From: Flexibacter flexilis DSM 6793
GTDB lineage: Bacteria > Bacteroidota > Bacteroidia > Cytophagales > Flexibacteraceae
Assembly (NCBI RefSeq): GCF_900112255.1
Contig: NZ_FOLE01000002.1
Location: 565,854-629,853, forward strand
DNA: 64,000 nucleotides
Direction of reading: 5' to 3'
How positions within the stretch are numbered: position 1 is the stretch's first letter; each line of letters opens with the position of its first letter. The position numbers and the translations under genes are program-made. The notes beneath the pieces are model-generated. The model saw only the letters and a list, made by a program, of their open reading frames with translations. It searched no databases and was not told where the DNA came from. Below are positions 25,330 to 34,227 of the stretch, in pieces.

Positions 25330-27660
25330 CTATTTGCCGTCTTGTGGCTTCGTTTCTGTACCTTGTTTTTCTTGTTGCATTGGGTTTGGCTGCGGGCGGC
25401 GGCTTTCCTTAAACAACTGAAAACGAGTAGGTGTAAGTTTGGCTGGATAGCTGTTGTTGCTCAAATCCGCGTCGGCTGTTTCCAAATACGGGTCGAGCGT
25501 GAACGACGCAACAGGCTTTTTGGTAACAAACACTTTGCTAATGTTTTTGTCGTTGAGTTTCCATACTTCGGCAGGAATACGTGCCACCGAGTCGGTGCCG
25601 TCTTCAAATTCCATGCGCACAATCAAAGGCATAATCATTCCGCCAATGTTTTCAAATTCGACAGTATAGAAATTCAAACCTGAATTAACGGTTGCTTTTT
25701 CATCTTCCGACAACGAAGCCACATAACGTTCGTATTTTTGTTTGTCTTGCGGCGTTACTTTCAGCGGGTCGTAAGTCGTATAAAAATCTTTAAGCTCTGG
25801 TTTCTCGTCGGTAAGCGTAGATTTCAACAGCTTTTCATTTTGCATCGTAGCATAAGACTTTGGTTGTGCTGCCTGCTCTTTGCGCGTAAGGTCGTTTTCT
25901 GTTTCAGGATTTTGGGTGTTGATGCGCGACCATTTTACACTTTTCAGGGCAATGTCCACGTGGTCGGTGGTATAGAACCAACCGCGCCAGAACCAATCCA
26001 AATCTACGCCAGAAGCGTCTTCCATCGTGCGGAAAAAGTCGGCAGGTTGCGGGTGTTTGAACGCCCAACGTTCTGCATACGTTTTGAAGGCAAAATCGAA
26101 AAGTTCGCGCCCCATAACGGTTTCACGCAAAATATTAAGCCCAATCGCTGGTTTTGCGTAAGCGTTGTTACCGAACTGCAAAGCCGATTCGGAATTGACC
26201 ATAATTGGAGCTTGCAAAGATTTATCGCTTTTCATGTACTCGGCAATTTTGGAAGGTTCGCCGCGCGAAGATTTGTAATTTCGTTCCCAAAGTTGCTCTG
26301 TCAGGTATTGCACAAACGAGTTCAAACCTTCGTCGAGCCAAGACCATTGGCGTTCGTCGGAGTTGATAATCATGGGGTAAAAATTATGCCCCACTTCGTG
26401 AATAATTACCGAAATCATGGCGTGTTTGAGGCGTTCCGAGTAAGTGCCGTCTTTTTCTGGACGACCGCCGTTAAAGCAAATCATCGGATATTCCATACCA
26501 TACACAGGGCCGTGTACCGAGATGGCCACAGGATACGGGTAATTGATAGAATATTTGGAATAAGATTTGAGCGTATGCGCCACCACTTGCGTCGAATATT
26601 GCCCCCAAAGCGGATTTCCTTCTTTCGGGTAATACGACATGGTCATTACTTTGCGGCCTGCTACATCAATTTGCATAGCATCCCAAATGAATTTGCGTGA
26701 GCTACAAAAAGCAAAATCGCGGACGTTTTTAGCCGAAAACGACCATGTTTTTGTACCTTTTGGCTTGCCTTTTTCGGCTTGTACGGCCTCGTCTTGCGAC
26801 ACGATTAGGACGGGTTTGGTAGCTTTTTTGGCTTGCTCCAAACGTTGTAATTGCTTGGCAGATAACACTTGCGAAGCGTTTTGCAACTCGCCAGTCGCGC
26901 CGACTACGTGGTCTGCGGGAACAGTCAGACTTACTTTATAGTCGCCGAATGGCAACGTAAATTCCCCACGCCCCAAAAACTGCTTGTGTTGCCAACCGTT
27001 CACGTCGTCATAAACGGCCATGCGCGGGAAAAACTGGGCAATTTCATAGACATAATTACCGTCTTCTGGGAAAAATTCATAACCACTACGTCCGCCCAAT
27101 TTTGGTTGGTCGTTGATGTTGTAAGACCATTCCACCGAAAAACTAACCGAACTTTTCGGGCGCAAAGGGCGTGGTAAATCCACACGCATCATGGTTTTGT
27201 TGATGGTGTACGGCAATGCCTTGCCTGTATTGTCTTTTACCGAAAAAATCTTGTAGCCACCTTCAAATTTGTCTTGTTCCAAGAAGCGAAGCGCGCCAAA
27301 ACTTTGCTGTCCGTCACCGATTTTATTGGTTTCGGTTAGCTGTGCATCAGAGCCTTTGGCATTAATGTTTTGGTCGAGCTGCAACCACAAATACTCCAAC
27401 ACGTCGGGCGAGTTGTTGGTATAAGTGATGGTTTCGCGACCTTTGAGGCTTTGTTTTTCGTCGTTCAAAGTGGCCTCAATTTGGTAGTCGGCTTTTTGTT
27501 GCCAATACTCATGGCCAGGAGCACCAGAAGCGGCGCGGTAAGTGTTAGGAGTTGGAAGCTCCGTCCCTAACTGCTTTAGTTTGGAGTTGTCTCCGTTGGT
27601 TTGAGCCCATAGCGTGTGCGCTGCGCAAAGCAGAAGCCCACAGGTAAATAATTTTCTCAT
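25330..27660 (-). CDS. M1-family zinc metallopeptidase (exported)
   Basis: The 776-residue enzyme has a signal peptide (ending near LWAQT) and the zinc site HEVGHN followed, 18 residues after the second His, by the Glu of WLDEGLNSF. This is the exact HExxH-x18-E arrangement of gluzincins. An N-terminal beta-domain with QLDQNINAKGSD precedes it. A C-terminal low-complexity tail rich in Pro, Gln and Lys follows. The typical exopeptidase GAMEN motif is replaced by GMEYPMICF, as in many Bacteroidota members. It probably trims peptides in the periplasm; aminopeptidase action is inferred from family. Confidence 0.92.
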   Translation of the reverse strand: MRKLFTCGLLLCAAHTLWAQTNGDNSKLKQLGTELPTPNTYRAASGAPGHEYWQQKADYQIEATLNDEKQSLKGRETITYTNNSPDVLEYLWLQLDQNINAKGSDAQLTETNKIGDGQQSFGALRFLEQDKFEGGYKIFSVKDNTGKALPYTINKTMMRVDLPRPLRPKSSVSFSVEWSYNINDQPKLGGRSGYEFFPEDGNYVYEIAQFFPRMAVYDDVNGWQHKQFLGRGEFTLPFGDYKVSLTVPADHVVGATGELQNASQVLSAKQLQRLEQAKKATKPVLIVSQDEAVQAEKGKPKGTKTWSFSAKNVRDFAFCSSRKFIWDAMQIDVAGRKVMTMSYYPKEGNPLWGQYSTQVVAHTLKSYSKYSINYPYPVAISVHGPVYGMEYPMICFNGGRPEKDGTYSERLKHAMISVIIHEVGHNFYPMIINSDERQWSWLDEGLNSFVQYLTEQLWERNYKSSRGEPSKIAEYMKSDKSLQAPIMVNSESALQFGNNAYAKPAIGLNILRETVMGRELFDFAFKTYAERWAFKHPQPADFFRTMEDASGVDLDWFWRGWFYTTDHVDIALKSVKWSRINTQNPETENDLTRKEQAAQPKSYATMQNEKLLKSTLTDEKPELKDFYTTYDPLKVTPQDKQKYERYVASLSEDEKATVNSGLNFYTVEFENIGGMIMPLIVRMEFEDGTDSVARIPAEVWKLNDKNISKVFVTKKPVASFTLDPYLETADADLSNNSYPAKLTPTRFQLFKESRRPQPNPMQQEKQGTETKPQDGK

Positions 27661-27836
27661 AAGCAGGTAAAAGAAAGGTAAAAACGGTTCTGTTCATCAA
27701 TGATTTTGAAACTGCAATCTACTAAGGTACCATTGTTTTTGTTTAAAATCAAAGGGTAAACGGCTTTATTTGTGTTTAAATGGCTAATAATTTGGGGGAT
27801 ACTGGCCCTAATATTCAATCATTCAAACTGTTTTAT

Positions 27837-27844
27837 TATTTTTG
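27837..27844 (+). promoter_or_regulatory. -7 box of the glycosyltransferase-like gene
   Basis: TATTTTTG, an exact TAnnTTTG match, lies 49 bases before the ATG at 27894. It lies inside a longer open frame, so it supports the shorter start. Confidence 0.35.
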
Positions 27845-27893
27845 CCGTAATTATTTTTATTTTTTCAAAAAATCAACTGGTATTATTTTTCAA

Positions 27894-29165
27894 ATGCGCA
27901 ATCGCACAGCTATTTATCTCGACCTCTTACACCATTATTTTTCCGATTATGTACTTGCGCTGCCCAAGGCCGAGCGTGCGAAAATGGCTGGTTTCACCCG
28001 CAAAGCAAAGCTAAGACATATCGCTCTTAATTCGGCTTTGGAACTAAAGCGAAACCTAAAAACAAAGTCGGTGGCCGAAACAGAGTTGCACGATAAAATT
28101 TGGGTATTTGCTTACAGCCAAAATGATTTTGATGCCTTAGCTTTTGCAAAAAAAATAGATGGAGCAATTTTTGTGGCCGAACGTGCCCGCAAACTCAAAA
28201 ATTGCGATAAATTATATGTACTCCCGTATCCGTCGCGGCTACCATATTTGCGCCATTTCCCATCATTAATCAAAGGTTTGGTAGAGGCAAAAAACGAACG
28301 CGCCGCTGATTTGTGGGATTTTATCTGGACGGTAACGGGTTGGTACGAAATCACACTCGAAGTTTTGAAAAAATATCGCCCCAAAGCCTTGCTTATTACT
28401 AATGACCATTCTTGTATCCCGAGAGCTTTATTGTTGGCTGGCAAGGAGTTAGGCATCCCAACTATTTTTGTGCAACACGCCAGCGTAACAGCGCATTTTC
28501 CGCCATTAGCTTTTGACCTGAGCTTGCTGGAAGGCCAAGCCGCATGGGACAACTATAAAAAAATTGGCGAAATCACGGGGCGTGTCGAGCTTATCGGAAT
28601 GCCCAAATTTGATAAATTTGCTCCATTGCGCAAGAAACCAACCGAAATAAACTCTTTGGGTATTGCTTTTAACCTAACTGATGATTTGGGTAAAATCCTG
28701 AAAGTTTGTGAGGTTTTGCATGCCAAACTTCCTGATTTGGCCTTATGTGTGCGCCCTCACCCCAAAGACCCGACAAAGCATGATTGGTCTGCGACACATC
28801 CCTACATCAGCAAATCTACGGGTGCGCAAGAAAGTGCCTTCGAGTTTTTGGGCAGACATGATGCCATTATCGCCAATAATACCTCTATTCATTTGGAAGC
28901 GTTGCTGCTCAATATGCCAAGTTTTTATCTGGATATTAGCCGCCCCGATTGCAAAATAGAAGATTTGTACGGTTACATTGCCAACAAACTCGTTCCTGTG
29001 GCGCAATCTGCCGACAATATTATTACCTTCATTCAAAAGCATAACCAACACCCCGAAGACGTGTACCAAAAAGCAAAATATTATAATGCGCTGGTCGGTA
29101 CGCAAGAAGAAGGCCATAGTGAAGAACTGGTCATTAAATACATTAATGATTTTTTAAATAAATAA
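27894..29165 (+). CDS. GT-B-like transferase, CDP-glycerol glycerophosphotransferase type
   Basis: The product of 423 residues (from the ATG at 27894) has the GT-B pattern of capsule and teichoic-acid transferases and related proteins. It shows LLITNDHSCIPRALLLAGKE and GIPTIFVQHASV in the first half, then ELIGMPKFDKF, CVRPHPKDPTKH and ANNTSIHLEALLLNMPSFYLD in the nucleotide-binding half. There is no signal peptide or clear membrane helix. It probably adds a sugar or polyol phosphate to a surface polymer. It stands alone, so donor and acceptor are unknown. The open frame extends to 27780, but the extra residues look like AT-rich promoter DNA. Confidence 0.65.
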   Translation: MRNRTAIYLDLLHHYFSDYVLALPKAERAKMAGFTRKAKLRHIALNSALELKRNLKTKSVAETELHDKIWVFAYSQNDFDALAFAKKIDGAIFVAERARKLKNCDKLYVLPYPSRLPYLRHFPSLIKGLVEAKNERAADLWDFIWTVTGWYEITLEVLKKYRPKALLITNDHSCIPRALLLAGKELGIPTIFVQHASVTAHFPPLAFDLSLLEGQAAWDNYKKIGEITGRVELIGMPKFDKFAPLRKKPTEINSLGIAFNLTDDLGKILKVCEVLHAKLPDLALCVRPHPKDPTKHDWSATHPYISKSTGAQESAFEFLGRHDAIIANNTSIHLEALLLNMPSFYLDISRPDCKIEDLYGYIANKLVPVAQSADNIITFIQKHNQHPEDVYQKAKYYNALVGTQEEGHSEELVIKYINDFLNK

Positions 29166-29166
29166 T

Positions 29167-29210
29167 AAAATTCCCTATAAGTCCACGAAAAATCTTATAG
29201 GGAATTATCT
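29167..29210. terminator. Bidirectional terminator
   Basis: AATTCCCTATAAG pairs perfectly with CTTATAGGGAATT (13 bp, 12-base loop) between the convergent stops at 29165 and 29222. Confidence 0.8.
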
Positions 29211-29221
29211 TTGATAATCAA

Positions 29222-30724
29222 CTACTTATAACGTTCGTTCAGGTGCGCCAATGCTTCTTGACGGTCTATTTCGCGTTGACGTTTGAGCATCACCGTTGGC
29301 GGAACCATGCGTTCAGCGCAGTTTTCGGCCTTGCAACGTTCGCACGTTTGGCTTACTTGGTAGGCGTGCAAATGCTCTTCGTCGGTCAGCGATGGCATTG
29401 TTTTGCGTAGGTCATTGTCTATCTTGATACCCAATGCCACACTACTAAGCCGCTCTGGGTGCAAGTGCGACGGACGCGCCAAAGCCACTATCAAATATTC
29501 GCTTTTCGTACCGATGTATTTGGAAATCTGTGCTTTGGAAATCGTTTCGGGGTTTTCGCCTTTGGCCTGCATTTCGGCCAAATCGTAGAGAATCGTCAAC
29601 GAAGCCCAACGGCGGCAATAATGTTCTTTCAGTACGGTAGCGTGCGGATTGTGCAAGCCCGCAAAGTGCATTTCTTTAATCAAACTCAACTCTTTGCTTT
29701 GTTTGTGATAATCAAAACGCAAGAAAAAGAGGCGATTGATACCAAAACTACGCGGCAAAATGCTGGTCAGGCGAACCATAAACACTTCTGGCGACACGTC
29801 GTAACGTTGCGCCAAATCTGCCCACGCTTGCCCGTCCCAAATCGGATTGGCAAACAATTCTTTTACGTCTTGCTCCAGCGTAACGCGGTTGATGAGCAGC
29901 CCCGCCGCAAAATACGAAGCCTTATAACTATTCAACACTTTCTCGAAAGAATTTACTTTGGTAAGCGAAAACGTAAGCGGTCGGTCGGTCAGGTGCAGGC
30001 GATTAAAACCAATTTCACGCGCCAACACAAAAGCCTGTTGGTACGGTTCTAAATGGCTGTTAATGATGAGTTTAGGGGCTTTGTCGTGTGGAACAAGCAC
30101 CGAACGTGTTTTTTGTAAGGCGGGTTCTTCCGCAAAATCATCGTAATACAGCGTGTAATGATATTTGGATTGAAGAATTTCGATCAGCGAATCTAAGTTA
30201 TGAAAATCAAAATCTTGGCCTTTTTCCGCGCGCAACTCGTCGATAGACGTTTCTATTTCTTCAAAATAATTTTCTTGTAGCTCGATATACGAACGCAAAG
30301 CCGAAAAATAAAAGTCTTCGACCTGCATGTCATAGCCTCTACTTATTTCTGATAGCGTACTGACAAACGCACCAACTTTGGTGGGCGTGTCGGAAAGTAT
30401 ATCCAAAATATCGCTTGGCTCGATGCCAAAAATCTCAAAAGGTAGCTCACTTAGGATATTTGATTTGAGCAAATCGCCGATAGGCTTGAGTCTTTTGTTG
30501 AGCTGAAGGGACACGAGCCAATCATAATTCACGTCCAAAGCCTCCGCCAACACCGCAATTTTATCGCCCTTCGGATATTTTTTTCCTTTTTCCATTTCAT
30601 TCAGATACGAAACAGAAATGCCTGTCTTCTCGCTTAATTCCACAAGTGAGAGACTTTTGTCTGTTCGTAACTGTTTGATTTTCAGACCAAAAATAAGTCT
30701 TATATTTTCTTCTTTGAGAGTCAT
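29222..30724 (-). CDS. RamB/ScfR-family XRE regulator (acyl-CoA metabolism)
   Basis: This 500-residue regulator has an N-terminal XRE helix-turn-helix (residues ~13-68, SLVELSEKTGISVSYLNEME). Its middle region resembles the IrrE/ImmA domain, but the usual HExxH is replaced by REIGFN. Its C-terminal DUF2083-like domain has a Cys cluster, CERCKAENCAERMVPP. That architecture belongs to RamB/ScfR proteins, which in actinobacteria and rhodobacteria control the glyoxylate shunt and short-chain acyl-CoA use. Here it is divergent from aceB, with 163 bases between the starts and a symmetric motif cluster between them, so control of aceB-aceA and itself is a strong inference. Whether it activates or represses is unknown. 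Confidence 0.9.
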   Translation of the reverse strand: MTLKEENIRLIFGLKIKQLRTDKSLSLVELSEKTGISVSYLNEMEKGKKYPKGDKIAVLAEALDVNYDWLVSLQLNKRLKPIGDLLKSNILSELPFEIFGIEPSDILDILSDTPTKVGAFVSTLSEISRGYDMQVEDFYFSALRSYIELQENYFEEIETSIDELRAEKGQDFDFHNLDSLIEILQSKYHYTLYYDDFAEEPALQKTRSVLVPHDKAPKLIINSHLEPYQQAFVLAREIGFNRLHLTDRPLTFSLTKVNSFEKVLNSYKASYFAAGLLINRVTLEQDVKELFANPIWDGQAWADLAQRYDVSPEVFMVRLTSILPRSFGINRLFFLRFDYHKQSKELSLIKEMHFAGLHNPHATVLKEHYCRRWASLTILYDLAEMQAKGENPETISKAQISKYIGTKSEYLIVALARPSHLHPERLSSVALGIKIDNDLRKTMPSLTDEEHLHAYQVSQTCERCKAENCAERMVPPTVMLKRQREIDRQEALAHLNERYK

Positions 30725-30770
30725 AGTGCAATTTTTTTACAATTTTACGCTTTTTCTTGAATAAAAAATT

Positions 30771-30821
30771 TTTGCGAAAAATAACCTTTAGCGAAATTTC
30801 GCTTGCAAATTAATTTTCGCT
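30771..30821. promoter_or_regulatory. Nested inverted repeat, candidate RamB/ScfR operator
   Basis: A perfect palindrome AGCGAAATTTCGCT (30790-30803) is flanked by outer half-sites GCGAAA (30774-30779) and TTTCGC (30815-30820). These sit symmetrically about its centre to within one base. The inner palindrome touches the aceB -33 TTG, and the right outer site lies in the promoter spacer. Confidence 0.65.
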
Positions 30822-30833
30822 GATATAGCTTTG
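30803..30833 (+). promoter_or_regulatory. aceB promoter
   Basis: TTG (30803-30805), a 20-base spacer and TAGCTTTG (30826-30833) match the consensus exactly. The leader to the ATG at 30888 would be about 48 bases. Confidence 0.65.
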
Positions 30834-30887
30834 CATCATCAAACGACGAAAACACCTCAATACAAATTCATTTCAACGAACAGAACC

Positions 30888-32510
30888 ATGACGACCATCA
30901 CCAAAGCTCATGCAGTTGTAGAGATTACAGGCAAAATTTTGCCAGAATACGAAACAGTATTGACCCGCGAGGCCTTACAGTTTGTGGCTCTATTACATAA
31001 AAAATTCAATAAACGCCGTGAGGAGTTATTGAGTGCGAGACAGGTGCGCCAACGCAAAATCGAGGCTGGCGAGCTTCCAACATTTTTGGAAAGCACCGCG
31101 CACATTCGCCAAAGCGAATGGAAAGTAGGCAATATTCCTGCCGACTTGCTCGACCGCCAAGTCGAAATTACGGGACCCACTGACCGCAAAATGGTTATCA
31201 ACGCCCTTAACTCTGGTGCTAAGGTTTTTATGGCCGACTTTGAAGATGCCAATTCCCCTACATGGACTAACATGGTGGAAGGGCAAATCAATCTTTACAA
31301 AGCCATTCGCCGTGAAATAGATTATACCGCCGAAAATGGCAAAAATTATGCACTTAAAGAAAAAGTAGCCGTACTTTTTGCTCGTCCGCGCGGTTGGCAT
31401 TTGCTCGAAAAACACGTGTTGGTGGACGGTGAAGCCGTTTCGGGTTCGATTTTTGACTTCGCTTTGTATTTCTACCACAACGTACACGAACTCACCAAAC
31501 GCGGTAGCGGTCCGTACTACTATTTGCCTAAAATGGAAAGCCATTTGGAAGCGCGTTTGTGGAACGATATTTTCGTAGAAGCCCAAATGCAATTGGGTAT
31601 CCCACAAGGAACTATCAAATCAACGGTACTTATCGAAACAATTTTGGCCGCTTTCGAGATGGACGAAATTTTGTTCGAGTTGCGCGAACACATTGTTGCG
31701 CTAAACGCTGGCCGTTGGGACTATATATTTAGTGTGATTAAAAAATTCCGTAACAATCCAAATTTCTTGTTGCCAGACAGAGGCCAAGTAACCATGACGG
31801 TTCCGTTCATGCGCTCTTATGCCAAACTTTTGGTAAAAACTTGTCACAAACGCGGTGCTTTCGCCATGGGCGGTATGTCTGCTTTCATTCCGAGCCGCAA
31901 AGACGAGGAAATTAACAAAGGTGCTTTCTCTAAAGTACAGTCGGACAAGGACTTGGAATCTACGACAGGTTTTGATGGCACGTGGGTAGCTCACCCAGAT
32001 TTGGTGCCAGTAGCTGCCGAAATTTTCGCGAAAGTGTTGGGCGGCAAGCCCAACCAAGTAGAAAAACAATTGCCAGAAGTAGAAGTAACAGCCGCTCAGC
32101 TACTTGACACCACCATCGAAGGTGGCCAAATCACAGAAGCGGGTTTCCGTGCCAACATCAACGTTGCGATTCTTTACATCGCTTCTTGGTTGCAAGGCGC
32201 AGGCGCAGCAGCTCTTCACAACCTCATGGAAGATGCCGCTACTGCCGAAATCTCAAGAGCGCAAATTTGGCAATGGTTGCACCTACCAAACGTGAAAACG
32301 GCTGAAGGCACTGCCATTACGACTGAATACTACAACAGCATTTTTGCGGAAGAAGTAGCTAAAATTAAAGAGACTGTGGGTGGCGAAGAAAACTTCAAAA
32401 CACAACGTTACGCACGCGCCGCTTCGATTTTCGACCATTTGGTAAAGAGTCCAAACTTTGAGCAGTTCCTTACGCTTCCTGCTTACAACGTTTTAGATTT
32501 AAAGAACTAA
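30888..32510 (+). CDS. aceB: Malate synthase A
   Basis: The enzyme joins glyoxylate and acetyl-CoA to malate, the second step of the glyoxylate shunt. Starting at the ATG at 30888 (540 residues), the product has FMADFEDANSPTW, LFARPRGWHL, YYYLPKMESHLEARLWN, IPQGTIKSTVLIETI, and the family signature REHIVALNAGRWDYIFS. In that signature the usual Gly before Leu-Asn is Ala. A long upstream frame (to 30831) is rejected because it overlaps the promoter. aceA follows 107 bases later, so the pair probably shares the regulated promoter. Confidence 0.97.
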   Translation: MTTITKAHAVVEITGKILPEYETVLTREALQFVALLHKKFNKRREELLSARQVRQRKIEAGELPTFLESTAHIRQSEWKVGNIPADLLDRQVEITGPTDRKMVINALNSGAKVFMADFEDANSPTWTNMVEGQINLYKAIRREIDYTAENGKNYALKEKVAVLFARPRGWHLLEKHVLVDGEAVSGSIFDFALYFYHNVHELTKRGSGPYYYLPKMESHLEARLWNDIFVEAQMQLGIPQGTIKSTVLIETILAAFEMDEILFELREHIVALNAGRWDYIFSVIKKFRNNPNFLLPDRGQVTMTVPFMRSYAKLLVKTCHKRGAFAMGGMSAFIPSRKDEEINKGAFSKVQSDKDLESTTGFDGTWVAHPDLVPVAAEIFAKVLGGKPNQVEKQLPEVEVTAAQLLDTTIEGGQITEAGFRANINVAILYIASWLQGAGAAALHNLMEDAATAEISRAQIWQWLHLPNVKTAEGTAITTEYYNSIFAEEVAKIKETVGGEENFKTQRYARAASIFDHLVKSPNFEQFLTLPAYNVLDLKN

Positions 32511-32513
32511 CCT

Positions 32514-32562
32514 TCTGATTTTATTATCAGATTTTAATAAAAAAACGGGTGGCTTGCCACCC
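32514..32562 (+). terminator. Two hairpins between aceB and aceA
   Basis: TCTGAT/ATCAGA followed by TTTTAAT (32514-32537), then GGGTGG/CCACCC (32547-32562). These may partly stop transcription or protect the aceB mRNA end. No separate aceA promoter is obvious. Confidence 0.45.
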
Positions 32563-32617
32563 ATCAAATTCCTATAAAATTCAACATTCCCATTAATCCT
32601 AAAATTTACATAATAAC

Positions 32618-33889
32618 ATGAAAGCCCAAGACATCAACGCATTAGTTCAAGATTGGTCAACCAACCCACGTTGGAAAGGTATCGAACGTCCTTACACTGC
32701 TGAAGACGTATTGAAACTTAGAGGTTCAGTAAAAATCGAATACACTGTGGCACAATTGGGTGCGGAACGCCTTTGGAACTTGCTTAATTCTGAAAGATAT
32801 GTAGCGGGTTTGGGTGCACTTACAGGCAACCAAGCGATTCAGGAAGTACAAGCTGGCTTGAAAGCTATCTATTTGAGCGGTTGGCAAGTAGCTGCTGATG
32901 CAAACCTTGCTGGTCACATGTACCCAGACCAAAGTTTGTATCCTGCGGACAGCGTTCCGAACGTAGTAAAACGCATTAACAATGCGCTTTTGCGTGCAGA
33001 CCAAATCCAATCGGTAACAGGCGAAGGCGATGTACATTGGTTAGCTCCAATCGTGGCAGATGCTGAAGCTGGTTTCGGTGGCAACCTCAACGCTTTCGAA
33101 TTGATGAAAATGATGATTGAGGCTGGTGCATCTGGCGTTCACTTCGAAGACCAACTTTCTTCAGCTAAAAAATGCGGTCACTTGGGTGGTAAAGTGTTGG
33201 TTCCTACGCAAGAGGCTATCAACAAATTAGTTGCGGCACGTTTGGCGGCTGACGCAATGGGCGTTTCTACGGTATTGGTAGCGCGTACGGATGCTGATGC
33301 AGCAAACTTACTTACAAGTGACGTGGACGACCGCGACCGTCGTTTCGTAACTGGCGAACGCAGCAGCGAAGGTTTCTATTATGTAAAAGCAGGTATCGAG
33401 CAAGCAATCGACAGAGGTTTGTCTTACGCTCCTTATGCTGACTTGGTATGGTGCGAAACTTCTCACCCAGATTTGGGCGAAGCACGCGAATTTGCGCAAG
33501 CAATCCACGCCAAATATCCAGGTAAGTTATTGGCTTACAACTGCTCACCTTCATTCAACTGGGCTTCTAAATTATCGGAAAGCGAAATGCTTACTTTCCG
33601 TGAAAATATTGCCGACATGGGTTACAAATTCCAATTCATCACGTTGGCTGGTTTCCATGCACTCAATACAAGTATGTTTGAATTAGCGTCTGCTTACCGC
33701 GACCGCGGCATGGCTGGCTACTCAGAGTTGCAACAAAAAGAATTTGCACTTCAGGCGAAAGGTTTCCGTGCAGTTAAGCACCAAGCCTTCGTAGGAACAA
33801 GCTATTTCGATGCCGTTCAGACCATCGTTACAAATGGTTTGTCTTCTACTACAGCATTGAAAGGTTCGACAGAAGAAGCGCAATTCTAA
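32618..33889 (+). CDS. aceA: Isocitrate lyase
   Basis: The enzyme splits isocitrate into glyoxylate and succinate, letting the cell grow on acetyl-CoA sources. The 423-residue product has [14 protein letters not shown], the metal-binding [15 protein letters not shown], the catalytic signature [15 protein letters not shown] (catalytic Cys in KKCGH), and [13 protein letters not shown]. The length fits the short bacterial class (about 430). It lies between aceB and pckA in the same direction. Codon choice is even and translation-friendly, as expected of a strongly expressed gene. Confidence 0.98.
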   Translation: MKAQDINALVQDWSTNPRWKGIERPYTAEDVLKLRGSVKIEYTVAQLGAERLWNLLNSERYVAGLGALTGNQAIQEVQAGLKAIYLSGWQVAADANLAGHMYPDQSLYPADSVPNVVKRINNALLRADQIQSVTGEGDVHWLAPIVADAEAGFGGNLNAFELMKMMIEAGASGVHFEDQLSSAKKCGHLGGKVLVPTQEAINKLVAARLAADAMGVSTVLVARTDADAANLLTSDVDDRDRRFVTGERSSEGFYYVKAGIEQAIDRGLSYAPYADLVWCETSHPDLGEAREFAQAIHAKYPGKLLAYNCSPSFNWASKLSESEMLTFRENIADMGYKFQFITLAGFHALNTSMFELASAYRDRGMAGYSELQQKEFALQAKGFRAVKHQAFVGTSYFDAVQTIVTNGLSSTTALKGSTEEAQF

Positions 33890-34045
33890 GAAGTAAGAAA
33901 ATTTTTTGAAAATAATATTTTTTGAAAAAAGCACCTCGTACAAGTGCCAAATTTCGGGAAAGTGTTATTAACCTATTGATTTTCATTACTTAAGATTTTT
34001 TTGAAATTATTTACTGTTTTCTCTCATCATTTATAGTTATAAAAA

Positions 34046-34110
34046 GGGAGTCGGTTGTTTGCAAACGTTTGAACGATGCGTTATCTTAGCACTCAATACC
34101 GACTTCTTTT
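34046..34110 (+). promoter_or_regulatory. pckA promoter with TTGCAAA site and flanking inverted repeat
   Basis: TTG (34059-34061), a 20-base spacer and TATCTTAG (34082-34089, one mismatch to TAnnTTTG). The TTG is the start of TTGCAAA, as at aceB, and lies in TTTGCAAACGTTTG, two overlapping palindromes. AGTCGG (34049) and CCGACT (34099), the latter followed by a T tract, flank the promoter. Confidence 0.45.
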
Positions 34111-34130
34111 TTCCTTCAAAAACATTTTTA

Positions 34131-34182
34131 GCACCACAAGAAGCGTAACGCCCCTTTGTAATAAGGCTATTTTGGGTGGTGT
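34131..34182 (+). other. Possible structured leader of pckA
   Basis: GCACCAC (34131-34137) can pair with GTGGTGT (34176-34182), with a smaller CCTT/AAGG stem inside. It lies 46 bases before the pckA start. It matches no riboswitch I know and may be chance. The rest of the 33890-34227 gap shows nothing else. Confidence 0.25.
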
Positions 34183-34227
34183 AAGAAATACTCAAACTTT
34201 TAACATAATTTCAATTCAACAACTGAC

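Noticed and set aside
30831-30887. N-terminal extension of aceB
   Set aside because: It would start inside the -7 box; the ATG at 30888 gives the family-like start.
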